Assembly: GCA_963728965.1 (NCBI GenBank)
Contig: CAVSMH010000011.1
Location: forward strand, 124,001-188,000
DNA: 64,000 nucleotides
DNA from: DASQZT01 sp963728965
GTDB lineage: Bacteria; Acidobacteriota; Terriglobia; Bryobacterales; Bryobacteraceae
Reading direction: 5' to 3'
Positions 50,046 to 59,611 of this stretch are shown one piece after another (the first letter of the stretch is position 1; each line of letters starts with the position of its first letter). Below the pieces are notes generated by a model. That model ran no database searches, had not been told where the DNA came from, and saw only the letters and a program-made list of their open reading frames with translations. The position numbers and the translations under genes were made by a program.

Positions 50046-51530
50046 ATGCTCGACAGACGGACGTTCGTGCGTGGCGCGGTGGGGGCTGCCGCCGTCGCCG
50101 CGCGGGCCGCCGGCGCGGATGCGATCGTGGTGGACCCAGCGCCACAATTCGCCATCTCCCCCTATCTGTATATGCAGTTCATGGAGCCGCTGGGAGTCAC
50201 CGACAGTTCCTGCGAGGCGGCATGGGACTACGATAGCGACGACTGGCGGCAGGACTTCGTGGATGTGGTGAAGGACCTGTCACCGGGCGCGATCCGGTTC
50301 GGAGGTCTCTTCAGCCGCTATTACAAATGGCGGGAAGGCATCGGGCCGGCGGCGGCGCGCCCCTGGATGCGGAACTACGTCTGGGGTGGTAAGGAGACGA
50401 ACCGGGTGGGCACGGGGGAATTCGTGGACTTCTGCCGGCGTGTGGGAGCCGAGCCGCTGTACTGCGTCAACTTCCTGAGCGACGGCGTCCAAGGCTATCG
50501 CAACACCAAAGAAGGCAACCGGTCGGGCGACGCCCAGGAGGCCGCCGATTGGGTTTCGCATGCCCAGCCGCTCCAGGTCAAGCTCTGGCAACTCGGGAAT
50601 GAGACTTCATACGGCAACCAGACCTTTGCGAAAGAACAGGCCCTTGCCCACACCATCGAGTTCGCCAAAGCCATGAAGGCGCGCGACGCGTCCATCCGGC
50701 TGATCGGGTGGGGAGACCGCCACGCCGCCGGTGAGCTGTGGGCGGCCGATATGCTGAAGCAGGCGGGCGAGCACCTCGATTTCATCGCCATCCACATGAT
50801 GGGCCAATCGCCGCGCAGGTCCGATACGGTGCTGCGGGGACGGCGCTATCAAAAGGCCCCGCAACAGGCCTGGGAGGAATTGATCGAGCTCTCTGACAAC
50901 GTCGAGAAGCGCGTCGCGGAACTGGAGCAGGTCCTGGGCGGACAAACAAAGGTCGCGGCCGCGATTACCGAAGGGCACCTGAGCCTGGTCCCAGCCAATG
51001 CCAACCCGATTCTCACGGAATGGCTCGCGGCGGTATACCACGCCCGCTCGCTGAACATTTACCAGCGGCACGGAGCGCGCTTGAAGATCGCCACGGCGGC
51101 GGATTTCGCCGGCACCCGCTGGACCGTGAACGCGGTCATGATCCCGGTGCCGCGCGGCAAAAGCTATCTCACACCGGCCGGCTCGATCATGCGCCTGTTC
51201 AAACGCCATAACGGCGATCAGGGGGTGACGGTGAAGTCGGCGCCCGCGGGGCTGGATATTGCCGCCAGCCGGGCGGGCAGTCGGGTGTTTCTGCACGTTG
51301 CCAACGTGGAGTACGCGCGCGCGGTGGAGGCTTCGTTCGCGGTGGACGGGATGACGATTTTGGGCGGGCGCGTCCACGCCATCGCGCCCACCGATCTGCG
51401 CGAATCGGTCAGCCAGGACCAGCCGGATGTGTTTCGGCCGGTCGAAAGCGAATTGCCGCCCGGACCGGTCGTCCGGTGGCGTTTTCCGGCGGGATGTGTC
51501 GCCGCGGTGGAGTTGGATTGCACGTTATGA
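50046..51530 (+). CDS. GH51-like alpha-L-arabinofuranosidase, Tat-exported
   Basis: This 494-residue protein begins with a twin-arginine signal (MLDRRTFVRGAVGAAAVAARAAG). The TIM barrel shows LWQLGNETSYG with the acid/base Glu186, and AAITEGHLSL with the probable nucleophile Glu309, spaced as in GH51. The C-terminal beta-sandwich (about residues 390-494) includes SRAGSRVFLHVANVEYARAVEASF. Compared with classical GH51 enzymes the motif around the nucleophile is TEGH instead of TEW, so specificity may differ. Its stop overlaps the start of a second GH51 gene by 4 bases (ATGA), so both enzymes are made together. Confidence 0.75.
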   Translation: MLDRRTFVRGAVGAAAVAARAAGADAIVVDPAPQFAISPYLYMQFMEPLGVTDSSCEAAWDYDSDDWRQDFVDVVKDLSPGAIRFGGLFSRYYKWREGIGPAAARPWMRNYVWGGKETNRVGTGEFVDFCRRVGAEPLYCVNFLSDGVQGYRNTKEGNRSGDAQEAADWVSHAQPLQVKLWQLGNETSYGNQTFAKEQALAHTIEFAKAMKARDASIRLIGWGDRHAAGELWAADMLKQAGEHLDFIAIHMMGQSPRRSDTVLRGRRYQKAPQQAWEELIELSDNVEKRVAELEQVLGGQTKVAAAITEGHLSLVPANANPILTEWLAAVYHARSLNIYQRHGARLKIATAADFAGTRWTVNAVMIPVPRGKSYLTPAGSIMRLFKRHNGDQGVTVKSAPAGLDIAASRAGSRVFLHVANVEYARAVEASFAVDGMTILGGRVHAIAPTDLRESVSQDQPDVFRPVESELPPGPVVRWRFPAGCVAAVELDCTL

Positions 51531-53512
51531 GACGAAGAATCGCGCTGTTCCTCCCGGTATTGTGGTGCGCGGCGGCATTCGGCCAGCCCGAGGCGGTCAT
51601 CACCATCGACGCATCGAAAGTGCTGCATCCGATCCCGCGCACGATCTACGGCACATTCCTGGAGCCCATCGGACACAGCACGTATGGCGGACTATGGGCG
51701 CAGATCCTGGAGAATCCCAGCTTCGAGGACAACCTGTGGAGCGCCGGCCGCATCCGGCAGATGCTCACCGACCGGCCCGAGCTGGCGGCGGCTTCCAATA
51801 TCGGACTGCCGCTGCCGTGGCAGCCGCTCGATGCGGCGCAGGGGTGGCGCTACGAACCGCGCTGGGGGGATCGGGAGAACTCGGCGCGGTCGCTGCTGAT
51901 CATGGCGCTTCCGGGCAAGCAGACCGGCGTGCGGCAGCAGGTGTTCCTGCCGGTTCATCGCGTGCTGCGCTATACCGGCAGCCTCTTCGCGATGCCGGTG
52001 AGCGGGGCCAGGGAACTGGAGATCTCGCTGCGCAAACACGACCATCCGGAACAGGTGCTGGCAAAGCAGACGTTGCGGCTCACGGCGGCGGGGTGGTCGC
52101 GGTACGAGTTCGCGCTCGAACTCGCCAAAGACGCGCTGGCCAGCCGCGAGCCGGCGGATTTCGTGATTGCCGCGGCCGACGAGGCGCGCGTCCTGGTGGA
52201 CCAGGCGTTGCTGTTTCCGGCCGACCAGGCGGATGGGATGAATCCGGAGATGATCGAGATGGCGCGCGCGCTGCGCACGCCGGTGGTGCGCTACGGCGGT
52301 AACTACACTTCGGGTTATCACTGGCGCGACGGCATCGGGCCCATGGACAAGCGCGTCACGATGCTCAACCAGGCGTGGGGCATGCCTGAATACAACCAGT
52401 TCGGCACGGATGAGTTTCTGGCCTTCTGCAAGCGGATCGGAGGGGAGCCGCAGATCGCACTGAACCTGGGCAGCGGCACCGCCGAGGAGGCCGCCGAATG
52501 GGTGCGCTACGTGAACCGGCAATGGGGGAACGGCGCGGGCGGCAATCTGTGGGAGCTGGGCAACGAGCTGTGGGGCAATTTTCAGATCGGCTACCCAACC
52601 GAGTCGCGGGTGGCCGGCCGCACCCGCGAATTCAGCGCCGCCATCCGCAAAGTAGACCCGCGCGCCCGGCTGATCGCCACGGGCCAGGATCCGGACCATT
52701 TCGAATCGTGGAATGCGGCACAACTCGGCAATGCGCCGGAGGCGTTCCAATATCTCTCGACGCACTTCGTGGTGCGCACCGGCGACATGCAGAAGCCGGA
52801 CCCCTCGCCCGAGTTCATTGCGCAGGCCGACTTGGCGCTGCCGGTGGGCCTGGAGCGGCAATTGCGAGCCATGAAGCAGCAGATCGATGGCCACCCGGCG
52901 GCTCGCGACCGCGTGAAGATCGCGTTTACGGAATGGCTGTTCATCGGACCGGCGGAACGAGCGCCGATGTACGACAACCTCGGCGGGGCGCTATGTACCG
53001 CGGGGTTCCTGAACACGCTGATGCGGGTGGCGGATTTCACGCCGATCGCGGATATGACGGGGCTGATCGAATTCGGCGGCATCTGGCAGAAGAAGGGACG
53101 GGTCTACGGGGTCCCGGCATACTGGGCGTTTCGGATGTACTCGACCGCGGATGCCTCGCGCCTGGTGGAAAGCAGCGTGAAAGGGGAGAGCTACGACGTA
53201 GACCAGGGCCAGCGTCGGCTGCCCACGATCCATACCGTGCCCTACCTGGATGTGACGGCGGCTGTGAACGATCGCGGCGACAAGCTGACGCTGTTCTGCG
53301 TGAACCGGCATTTGACACAGCCGATCCGCGCCACCCTCCACTATTCCGGTTTCAAACCGTCGTCGGGCCGCGGCCAGCAACTGACCGCGGATCTGTATGC
53401 GGCCAATGACGATGCTCATCCGGAGGCAGTGATTCCGTCACCGGTCACGGTGAATCTGAATCAGCAGGTCTTCCCGCCGCGCAGCGTGACCGTGATCGAG
53501 CTGAGCCGCTGA
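51527..53512 (+). CDS. GH51 alpha-L-arabinofuranosidase
   Basis: The start is ATG 51527, overlapping the previous stop; 661 residues follow with a signal peptide (MRRRIALFLPVLWCAAAFGQ). An N-terminal block IYGTFLEPIGHSTYGGLWAQILENPSFEDNLW is typical of GH51. A carbohydrate-binding module of CBM4_9 type occupies about residues 60-220. The barrel has WELGNELWGNF with the acid/base Glu347, and IAFTEWLFIGPAE with the nucleophile Glu469. A C-terminal sandwich domain ends the protein. It releases alpha-L-arabinofuranose from arabinan or arabinoxylan. Confidence 0.9.
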   Translation: MRRRIALFLPVLWCAAAFGQPEAVITIDASKVLHPIPRTIYGTFLEPIGHSTYGGLWAQILENPSFEDNLWSAGRIRQMLTDRPELAAASNIGLPLPWQPLDAAQGWRYEPRWGDRENSARSLLIMALPGKQTGVRQQVFLPVHRVLRYTGSLFAMPVSGARELEISLRKHDHPEQVLAKQTLRLTAAGWSRYEFALELAKDALASREPADFVIAAADEARVLVDQALLFPADQADGMNPEMIEMARALRTPVVRYGGNYTSGYHWRDGIGPMDKRVTMLNQAWGMPEYNQFGTDEFLAFCKRIGGEPQIALNLGSGTAEEAAEWVRYVNRQWGNGAGGNLWELGNELWGNFQIGYPTESRVAGRTREFSAAIRKVDPRARLIATGQDPDHFESWNAAQLGNAPEAFQYLSTHFVVRTGDMQKPDPSPEFIAQADLALPVGLERQLRAMKQQIDGHPAARDRVKIAFTEWLFIGPAERAPMYDNLGGALCTAGFLNTLMRVADFTPIADMTGLIEFGGIWQKKGRVYGVPAYWAFRMYSTADASRLVESSVKGESYDVDQGQRRLPTIHTVPYLDVTAAVNDRGDKLTLFCVNRHLTQPIRATLHYSGFKPSSGRGQQLTADLYAANDDAHPEAVIPSPVTVNLNQQVFPPRSVTVIELSR

Positions 53513-53548
53513 ACGGCCGCGGGCGTAGCCCTGGGGCCGTTTCGAATC

Positions 53549-54631
53549 CTAATCGCACAGCCGCACGACTTCCGGGGAGATGCCGCCGAGCGGCAGAACC
53601 CGATCGACCGCGCCCAATTTGATAGCCTCGGCGGGCATCCCGAAGACCACCGACGTGGCTTCGTCCTGGGCGATGGTGAAAGCCCCGGCCTGCTTCATCT
53701 CGAGCATTCCGCGCGCACCATCGTCGCCCATTCCCGTCATGATCACTCCCACTACGTTTCTGCCGCCATAACGTGCGGCCGAACGGAACAACACGTCCAC
53801 GGAGGGGCGATGGCGGCTGACCAGCGGGCCATCCCTGACCTCCACGTAATACCGCGCGCCGCTGCGCTTCAGCAGCAGATGCCGGTTGCCGGGGGCGACC
53901 AGCGCCTGCCCGCGAATCACCGAATCGCCATCCCCGGCTTCCTTCACGGTGATCCGGCAGATGGTGTCCAGGCGCTCGGCGAACCGGGCCGTGAACATTT
54001 CCGGCATGTGCTGGACGATGACGATGCCGGGAGCGTCCAGCGGCATGCCTTCCAGGAACTCCCGCAGGGCTTCGGTACCGCCTGTGGACGCACCCACCAC
54101 CACCACCTTCTCGGTGGTCCGTATCATCGCGTTGGTGGGCGGTCTGGGGAGGACGGCGTCGGCGGTCAATTTGGGCTCTACGCGCAGCCGGTTGGATGGC
54201 CGGGGCCGCAGGCGGCGAGCCCGCGCGGCCGACTTCACCACGTCGCAGATCCGGATCCGGGACTCCTCGAAGAACTCCCTCGCGCCCAGCTTGGGCTTGG
54301 TAATGATCTCGACGGCTCCTTTTTCGAGCGCCGCCATTGCTACGTCCGAACCGCTACCCGTCAAAGTGGAGCAAACCACCACCGGGATCGGATGCTGGGT
54401 CATGATCCGGTCGAGAAAGGTCAGCCCATCCATCCGCGGCATCTCGATATCGAGCGTGATGACGTCGGGAATCTCCTTGCCGATCTGGGCGGCCGCCACG
54501 TAGGGGTCGCTTGCGACTCCCATGACTTCGATCTCGGGATCGGTCTCGAGCAATTGTTTCAGAGCCTGGCGCACCGAGGCCGAATCGTCTACGATCAGCA
54601 CCCGCACTTTTGGGGAGAGTGTCACTGCCAT
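53549..54631 (-). CDS. cheB: Chemotaxis protein-glutamate methylesterase
   Basis: The start is ATG 54629-54631, after GGAGGAG, giving 360 residues. An N-terminal receiver domain (KVRVLIVDDSASVRQALKQLL, phosphoacceptor Asp61 in VITLDIEMPRMDG) is linked to a C-terminal methylesterase. That domain has VVVVGASTGGTEALREFL (catalytic Ser), GIVIVQHMPEMFT (His) and MTGMGDDGARGM (Asp). CheB removes methyl groups from receptors or deamidates them. It is the last gene of the chemotaxis operon; the stretch just upstream has only the tail end of a cheR gene. Confidence 0.95.
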   Translation of the reverse strand: MAVTLSPKVRVLIVDDSASVRQALKQLLETDPEIEVMGVASDPYVAAAQIGKEIPDVITLDIEMPRMDGLTFLDRIMTQHPIPVVVCSTLTGSGSDVAMAALEKGAVEIITKPKLGAREFFEESRIRICDVVKSAARARRLRPRPSNRLRVEPKLTADAVLPRPPTNAMIRTTEKVVVVGASTGGTEALREFLEGMPLDAPGIVIVQHMPEMFTARFAERLDTICRITVKEAGDGDSVIRGQALVAPGNRHLLLKRSGARYYVEVRDGPLVSRHRPSVDVLFRSAARYGGRNVVGVIMTGMGDDGARGMLEMKQAGAFTIAQDEATSVVFGMPAEAIKLGAVDRVLPLGGISPEVVRLCD

Positions 54632-54639
54632 CGTTCTGA

Positions 54640-54825
54640 TTACTCCTCCTGTAAGGGTTTTTGGTACACCGAAGCCATCACCGGCCTCGCCGGAACATTC
54701 ATTCCCACGAGCGATTCCGCCTGCCCGGAAAACAGATAACCGCCCGGCGAAAGATACTCCTCCGCAAACTCGCTGGCCTGACCCGCGTGCGCCGGCGGAC
54801 CCGCGCAATCGTGCCGTTCACACAT
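54640..54825 (-). pseudogene. C-terminal remnant of a CheR methyltransferase gene
   Basis: In the gap between cheY and cheB the minus strand encodes a 61-residue open frame whose second half reads EFAEEYLSPGGYLFSGQAES, then LVGMNVPARPVMASVYQKPL. This corresponds to the last beta strands of CheR (the LxPGGYLFLGxSESL block). The S-adenosylmethionine-binding core and the N-terminal domain are missing. It ends eight bases before the cheB start, as expected for cheR-cheB order. It is most likely what remains after an internal deletion that brought cheY next to cheB. Confidence 0.7.
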
Positions 54826-55201
54826 GGGACCCGGGTTGGGCCAGCGGGAGAGCTTTCGCCACAGCCTGGAGCAGTTGCGCCTTCGAGAACGGCTTGGCCA
54901 GGGTGGCGCAGGCGCCCAGGTAGGACGCCACCTCCAGCATGGCCCACTTTCCCGTCATCCCGCTCATCGCGACCACCGGCACCTCGGGACAAATGCGCCG
55001 CATATCGCGGATGATTTCGAGGCCGTCCTCTTCCGGCATGTAGATGTCCGTGATGACCAGGTCGATGTTCTGTCGGGGCAGCAGAAGGACCGCCCGCCGG
55101 CCGGACTCGCACGTTGCCACTTCATGCCCCACCTCGGTGAGGATCAAGCCCACGGTCTCCAGCGTGGAGACCGAATCGTCCACTACCAGAATTCTGGACA
55201 T
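54818..55201 (-). CDS. cheY: CheY-like single-domain response regulator
   Basis: The start is ATG 55199-55201, giving 127 residues, one receiver domain. The acidic pair is in ILVVDDSVSTLE, phosphoacceptor Asp52 in LVITDIYMPEEDG, Thr/Ser switch in VVAMSGMTG and Lys in TLAKPFSKAQ. It lies after cheW by 20 bases and would be phosphorylated by CheA. Without an output domain it may act on the motor or serve as a phosphate sink for CheA. The gene's 3' end overlaps the cheR remnant by 8 bases. Confidence 0.88.
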   Translation of the reverse strand: MSRILVVDDSVSTLETVGLILTEVGHEVATCESGRRAVLLLPRQNIDLVITDIYMPEEDGLEIIRDMRRICPEVPVVAMSGMTGKWAMLEVASYLGACATLAKPFSKAQLLQAVAKALPLAQPGSHV

Positions 55202-55221
55202 GCCCGTTCGGCCGATGCGGC

Positions 55222-55722
55222 TCAATAAGCCGGAACCGGCTCCCCCTTTTCCGGCACGGCGCCATTCACCAGCGCCAGTTCTTCCGAGGAGAAGACCGCA
55301 TTGGCATCCAGGATGATGATGAAGTCGTCGCCCCGCCGGCCCATACCCTGAATGAACTCGGCGCGCCAACGCATGGCGATGCGCGGCGGGGGATTGATAT
55401 TCTCCGCCGCCAGCTCGATGACTTCATGGACGCTGTCGGCGATTCCGCCGAGCACCGTAGCCTCTCCGTCCAGCTCGAGTTCCATCACAATGATCCGCGT
55501 GTGCACGGTATCGGGGACCCTGGGGAGGCCGAAGCGGACTCGCAGATCCACCACCGGAGTCGCTTGGCCGCGCACGTTGACGACGCCGCGCATATATTCG
55601 GGCGCCGTGGGAACCCGCGTGATCTGGGAGACTTCCAACACCTCCCGCACCCGGGCCACATCGATGGCGAACAGTTCGTCTCCCAATTTGAACGTAATAT
55701 ACTGACGTGTCTCGATAATCAT
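55222..55722 (-). CDS. cheW: Chemotaxis coupling protein CheW
   Basis: The start is ATG 55720-55722, after GGAGG, giving 166 residues. The SH3-like CheW fold is clear: QYITFKLGDELFAIDVARVREVLEV, TRVPTAPEYMRGVVNVRGQATPVVDLRVRFGLP, TRIIVMELE, and ADSVHEVIELAAENINPPP. CheW links receptors to CheA. It sits between the receptor gene (14-base gap) and cheY on the minus strand. Confidence 0.95.
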   Translation of the reverse strand: MIIETRQYITFKLGDELFAIDVARVREVLEVSQITRVPTAPEYMRGVVNVRGQATPVVDLRVRFGLPRVPDTVHTRIIVMELELDGEATVLGGIADSVHEVIELAAENINPPPRIAMRWRAEFIQGMGRRGDDFIIILDANAVFSSEELALVNGAVPEKGEPVPAY

Positions 55723-55736
55723 CTGGCGCCTCCGCG

Positions 55737-57566
55737 CTATGCCTGATAGGGGCTGAAATCCCGGTCGCGCGCATCGGCGCTGCCGGCGTGAGTGTCCATT
55801 GCGATGCCGGCCCCGGAAGCCTGCAGGGAACGATGCAGGTGCGCGAGCCCGGCTGTGGCCGGCGGCGGATCCAGCTTCACAGGCGCCGTCCTGCGCGGCC
55901 GCGCCACTGCCGGTGTCCTGCGCGGCGCGGCGCCGGACCGCTGGGTTTCGTCGAGTTTGAAAAACTCCACCGCGGCTTGCAAGACCTCCGCCTGGCTGGA
56001 CAACTCCTCCGCGGTCGATGCCATCTCCTCCGATGCGGACGCGTTCTGCTGAATCACCTGGTCGAGCTGCTGAATCGCCCGGTTCACCTGCGCCGTTCCC
56101 GTGCTCTGCTCGACGCTGCACGCGGCGATCTCCCGTACCAGTTCGGCCGTCTTCTGGATGTCCGGGACCAGTCGGGTGAGCAGTTGACCGGCTCCTTCCG
56201 CCGTCTGTACGCCTTCTCCGGTCAGCCGGCTGATTTCCGCGGCGGCGGTCTGGCTTCGTTCCGCCAGTTTGCGCACTTCCGAGGCGACCACCGCAAAGCC
56301 CTTGCCGTGTTCGCCTGCCCGCGCCGCCTCGACCGCGGCATTCAGGGCCAACAGGTCCGTCTTGCGGGCGATCTCCTCGATAATGCTGATCTTCTCGGCA
56401 ATTTCCCGTATCGCCTGCACAGTCCTCGTCACGGCTTCCCCGCTCGAGCGGGCGTCTTGCGCGGCTTGGGAGGCGATCTTATCCGTCTGCCGGGCGTTGT
56501 CGGCGTTCTGCTGGACGCTGGCGGCCATTTCCTCCATCGACGAGGTGCTCTCTTCGGCGGCGGAAGCCTGCTCGGTGGCACCCTGCGAGAGTTGCTGCGC
56601 CGTCGAACTCATTTCCTCGCTCCCCGCGGCTACGTTGCCCGCGGCTGCCGTCACCTCGCTCATGGTCTTTCTCAGATTCGCCAGCATGCGCACCAGGGCC
56701 TGGCCCAGGCCGTCCTGTTCCGAAAGCGCCTTCGCCTGCGCGGTCAGATCGCCCTCGGAAATACGAGTGGCCACCTGAGCCGCGCCTTTGAGGTTTTCCA
56801 CCATGCGGTTCATTGCCGAAAGCATCCGGCCCAGTTCGTCGGCCGAAGGAGCGGCGATGGTGTGGGTGAGGTCGCCCTGCGACACCTGTTCCACCAATCC
56901 GACCGCGATGGCCAACGGCCTGGTGATGCTGCGAACGATGAACACCGCAATACCGATCGCGATCGCGACCGCCGCCAGGATGCCGATCAGAATTCCAGTG
57001 CCGGCCCGGGCCACGACATTCTCGATCGCGCGGGCGTCCTCGTCGGCGGCGCTCTTGTTGTGGGCCACCAGCCTGTCGGCCGCCTCCAGGTATTTCTGAT
57101 GGACCGGCTCTAGTTGTGCGTGCACCAGGTTCACTGCCTGCCGGGTCGTATCCCTGGTTCCACCACCGGCTTTCATTACTCCATCCGCCACGGCCCAGAA
57201 GGTATTGCCGGATGACGTGAATGCAGCATACAACTCCCGCTCCTTGTCCTCTTTGATCAGCTTTTCGTATGCCCTGCTCATTTCCGCATTCTGCGCGCGC
57301 AGCCCCTGTATCTCGGTATCTAGGCGCGCCATCTCGGTCTTGTCGTCAGCCAGCGCCTGTTCCAGCACCAGGTCCTTCAGTTCCTGCACGTGGCCCTGAA
57401 TCTGCCCAAGCAGGTACACGCCGGGCAAGGCGTCCTCGGAGATCTCGGTCGAACTTTGGTGGATCGTACCAATCTCGCTGTAAGCGAAGACTCCCAGCGA
57501 CACGGCGACCAGAATCACGGCGGCGAACCCCGCGCTGATCCTTTTTCCAATCTTCCAGTTATGCAT
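55737..57566 (-). CDS. Methyl-accepting chemotaxis protein
   Basis: The start is ATG 57564-57566, giving 609 residues. Membrane segment 1 (~8-28), a periplasmic four-helix-bundle sensor (~30-185, with AQNAEMSRAYEKLIKEDKER) and membrane segment 2 (~190-212) are followed by HAMP (RSITRPLAIAVGLVEQVSQGDLTH). A second HAMP-like segment follows (AAQVATRISEGDLTAQA), then the signalling domain with hairpin tip EIARKTDLLALNAAVEAARAGEHGKGFAVVASEVRKLAERS. The C-terminus lacks the NWETF tether for CheR. The gene lies inside the che operon, which suggests it is the dedicated receptor of this pathway. Confidence 0.95.
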   Translation of the reverse strand: MHNWKIGKRISAGFAAVILVAVSLGVFAYSEIGTIHQSSTEISEDALPGVYLLGQIQGHVQELKDLVLEQALADDKTEMARLDTEIQGLRAQNAEMSRAYEKLIKEDKERELYAAFTSSGNTFWAVADGVMKAGGGTRDTTRQAVNLVHAQLEPVHQKYLEAADRLVAHNKSAADEDARAIENVVARAGTGILIGILAAVAIAIGIAVFIVRSITRPLAIAVGLVEQVSQGDLTHTIAAPSADELGRMLSAMNRMVENLKGAAQVATRISEGDLTAQAKALSEQDGLGQALVRMLANLRKTMSEVTAAAGNVAAGSEEMSSTAQQLSQGATEQASAAEESTSSMEEMAASVQQNADNARQTDKIASQAAQDARSSGEAVTRTVQAIREIAEKISIIEEIARKTDLLALNAAVEAARAGEHGKGFAVVASEVRKLAERSQTAAAEISRLTGEGVQTAEGAGQLLTRLVPDIQKTAELVREIAACSVEQSTGTAQVNRAIQQLDQVIQQNASASEEMASTAEELSSQAEVLQAAVEFFKLDETQRSGAAPRRTPAVARPRRTAPVKLDPPPATAGLAHLHRSLQASGAGIAMDTHAGSADARDRDFSPYQA

Positions 57567-57592
57567 CTTCGTACCCTTTTCGAAAATTCCGT

Positions 57593-59611
57593 TCAGCACG
57601 CCACCGGCAGAACCGTTCGGAGACCTTTCTGCGAACGCTCATTGGCAAATCGCACTACGGCACACACATCCAGAATCAGGGCCACCCGTCCGTCCCCCAT
57701 GATGGTGGCGCCGGAGACCACTTCGATCCGGCGGAAAAACCGGCCGAGGGACTGAATCACGGTCTGATGGGTGCCGATCACGCGGTCCACTACAAGGCCA
57801 ACCCGCTGGTCCTCAAACCGCACAATCACCACCCGGGCGACCGCCGGCGGCCCGCCACCGACGCCGAACGCCTCCCGGACATCGATGTAAGGGACCGGTT
57901 CCCCACGCACCGCGAGCACGTTTCGACCATTGTTGCGCGCCCGCATGGCCGCGTGCAGCTCCACATTCTCGGTGACCGCCGCCATGGGCAGGATGAACTG
58001 GTCGCCGCCCACCTCGACCAGCAGGCCGTCGATAATCGCCAGGGTCAGCGGCAGGGTGACCGCCAGGCGCGTGCCCTTGCCGGCCTCGCTGGCGATCGAA
58101 AGCGACCCGCGCAGCGCATCGATCTGCCGCTTCACTACATCCATTCCCACGCCGCGGCCCGACACGTTCGTCACTTCCCGGGCGGTCGAGAACCCGGGGA
58201 GCAGAATCAGATTCAACAGGTCCTTCTCGCTCGGGTTGGCGTCCGGCGGCACAAGCTGTTTCTCGATGGCCTTGGCGAGGATGGCCGCACGATCGATACC
58301 GCGCCCGTCGTCTTCGATGCTCACCACCACGTCGGAGCCGGCATGCACCGCCGACAGGCGGACCGTTCCCCGGCGTGGCTTGCCGCTTGCGGCGCGTTCG
58401 GCGCCCGGTTCGATGCCGTGGTCGATGGCATTGCGCAGCAGGTGCACCATCGGTTCGCCGAGTTGATCGAGGATGCTTTTGTCGAGTTCGGTTTCGGCTC
58501 CCTCGGCGATCAGGTCCACTTCCTTGCCCAGCTCCGTGGAAAGATCGTGTACCAGGCGCCGGAAGCGCCCGAACAGCGTGCCGATAGGCAGCATGCGGAT
58601 TTCGAGGACGTTATCGCGGAGTTCGTCCACCAGGCGGCCCAGTTCCTGCACCGGGTTGGCGAGCTCCGCCGCGCCGGTGTGCGCGGCGGCCTGTACCAGC
58701 CGGGACTGGTTCATCACCAGTTCTCCGACCAGGTTCACCAGGCGGTCCAGCCTGCCGGACGGCACGCGCACGGTGGATTCCCGCACCAGCGTTTTGTGAA
58801 GCTCGTCGGGGGCGGAACATAGTGCCGGCCGCACCGGCCCGATAACCGGCTTCTCGGCACTGGCAGCCGTGCGATCCTCTGCCTTGGGCTGGTTTTCGGG
58901 TTCCACGGCGGACTCCAGGGTCAGTTCGCTGCCGTCCTCGACGAAAAGGAACACGTCACGGATGGTGTTTTGGTCGCAAGCGGTACGCAACTCGATGGTC
59001 CACCACAGGTAACAGGCGTCCGGCTGGATCTCCTCGAGGGGCGGAACGTCCTCGGTGTGGGCGGTGATCCGGCACGCGCCCAGACTGCGCAAATCCCGGA
59101 ACAGCAGGATCGGGCTTGCCCCGCAGCTCAGGATCCCCGGATTGGGCCGGAAACCGATGGTCCAGGTGGTTTCCAGTCGACTGGTCTCCCCGCCCGCGGC
59201 CGGCACGGTAAGGGCTGGCGGCGTGCCGGTCTGGCCGGCATACGCCGCGAGGGATGCGATCAAGCCGTTCGAATCGGGCAGTGGGGCTGCTTCCTGGATG
59301 GAGGCCAGCAGGTTCCGGATATGATCGCGCGATTCCAGAATCAGCCGGGTCAGTTTCGTCGAGACCGGCAGCCTGCCGCTGCGTACGCCGTCCAAAAGGG
59401 TCTCCACATGGTGGGTAAACCCGGCAACCAAGTCCATCCCGACCATGGCCCCGGAGCCCTTGAGGGTATGGAACGCCCGAAACAGGCGGTTGACCGTTTC
59501 CCCCGGCGGATCCCCGGAATCCAGCAACAACGCCGATTCTTCGATTTGCGACAGCAGGTCGTCCGCTTCTTGTAAAAAGGTGGCGACCGGATCAAACCGC
59601 ACGAGGGTCAC
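57593..59611 (-). CDS. cheA: Chemotaxis histidine kinase CheA
   Basis: This 672-residue protein starts with GTG. The Hpt domain has the phosphorylated His48 in FRAFHTLKGSGAMVG. A less conserved middle region (residues ~130-270) is followed by the dimerisation domain (STVRVPSGRLDRLVNLVGELVMNQSRL). The kinase domain has HLLRNAIDHGIEPG and SIEDDGRGIDRAAI, and GRGVGMDVVKRQIDALRG. A CheW-like regulatory domain (LPMAAVTENVELH) ends the protein. It phosphorylates CheY and CheB. Its start overlaps the STAS gene by 20 bases. Confidence 0.95.
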   Translation of the reverse strand: MTLVRFDPVATFLQEADDLLSQIEESALLLDSGDPPGETVNRLFRAFHTLKGSGAMVGMDLVAGFTHHVETLLDGVRSGRLPVSTKLTRLILESRDHIRNLLASIQEAAPLPDSNGLIASLAAYAGQTGTPPALTVPAAGGETSRLETTWTIGFRPNPGILSCGASPILLFRDLRSLGACRITAHTEDVPPLEEIQPDACYLWWTIELRTACDQNTIRDVFLFVEDGSELTLESAVEPENQPKAEDRTAASAEKPVIGPVRPALCSAPDELHKTLVRESTVRVPSGRLDRLVNLVGELVMNQSRLVQAAAHTGAAELANPVQELGRLVDELRDNVLEIRMLPIGTLFGRFRRLVHDLSTELGKEVDLIAEGAETELDKSILDQLGEPMVHLLRNAIDHGIEPGAERAASGKPRRGTVRLSAVHAGSDVVVSIEDDGRGIDRAAILAKAIEKQLVPPDANPSEKDLLNLILLPGFSTAREVTNVSGRGVGMDVVKRQIDALRGSLSIASEAGKGTRLAVTLPLTLAIIDGLLVEVGGDQFILPMAAVTENVELHAAMRARNNGRNVLAVRGEPVPYIDVREAFGVGGGPPAVARVVIVRFEDQRVGLVVDRVIGTHQTVIQSLGRFFRRIEVVSGATIMGDGRVALILDVCAVVRFANERSQKGLRTVLPVAC

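Noticed and set aside
54632..54808. N-terminal extension of CheB to 419 residues
   Set aside because: The extension covers the cheR remnant in another frame and has no ribosome-binding site; the ATG at 54631 has GGAGGAG upstream and a proper receiver start.
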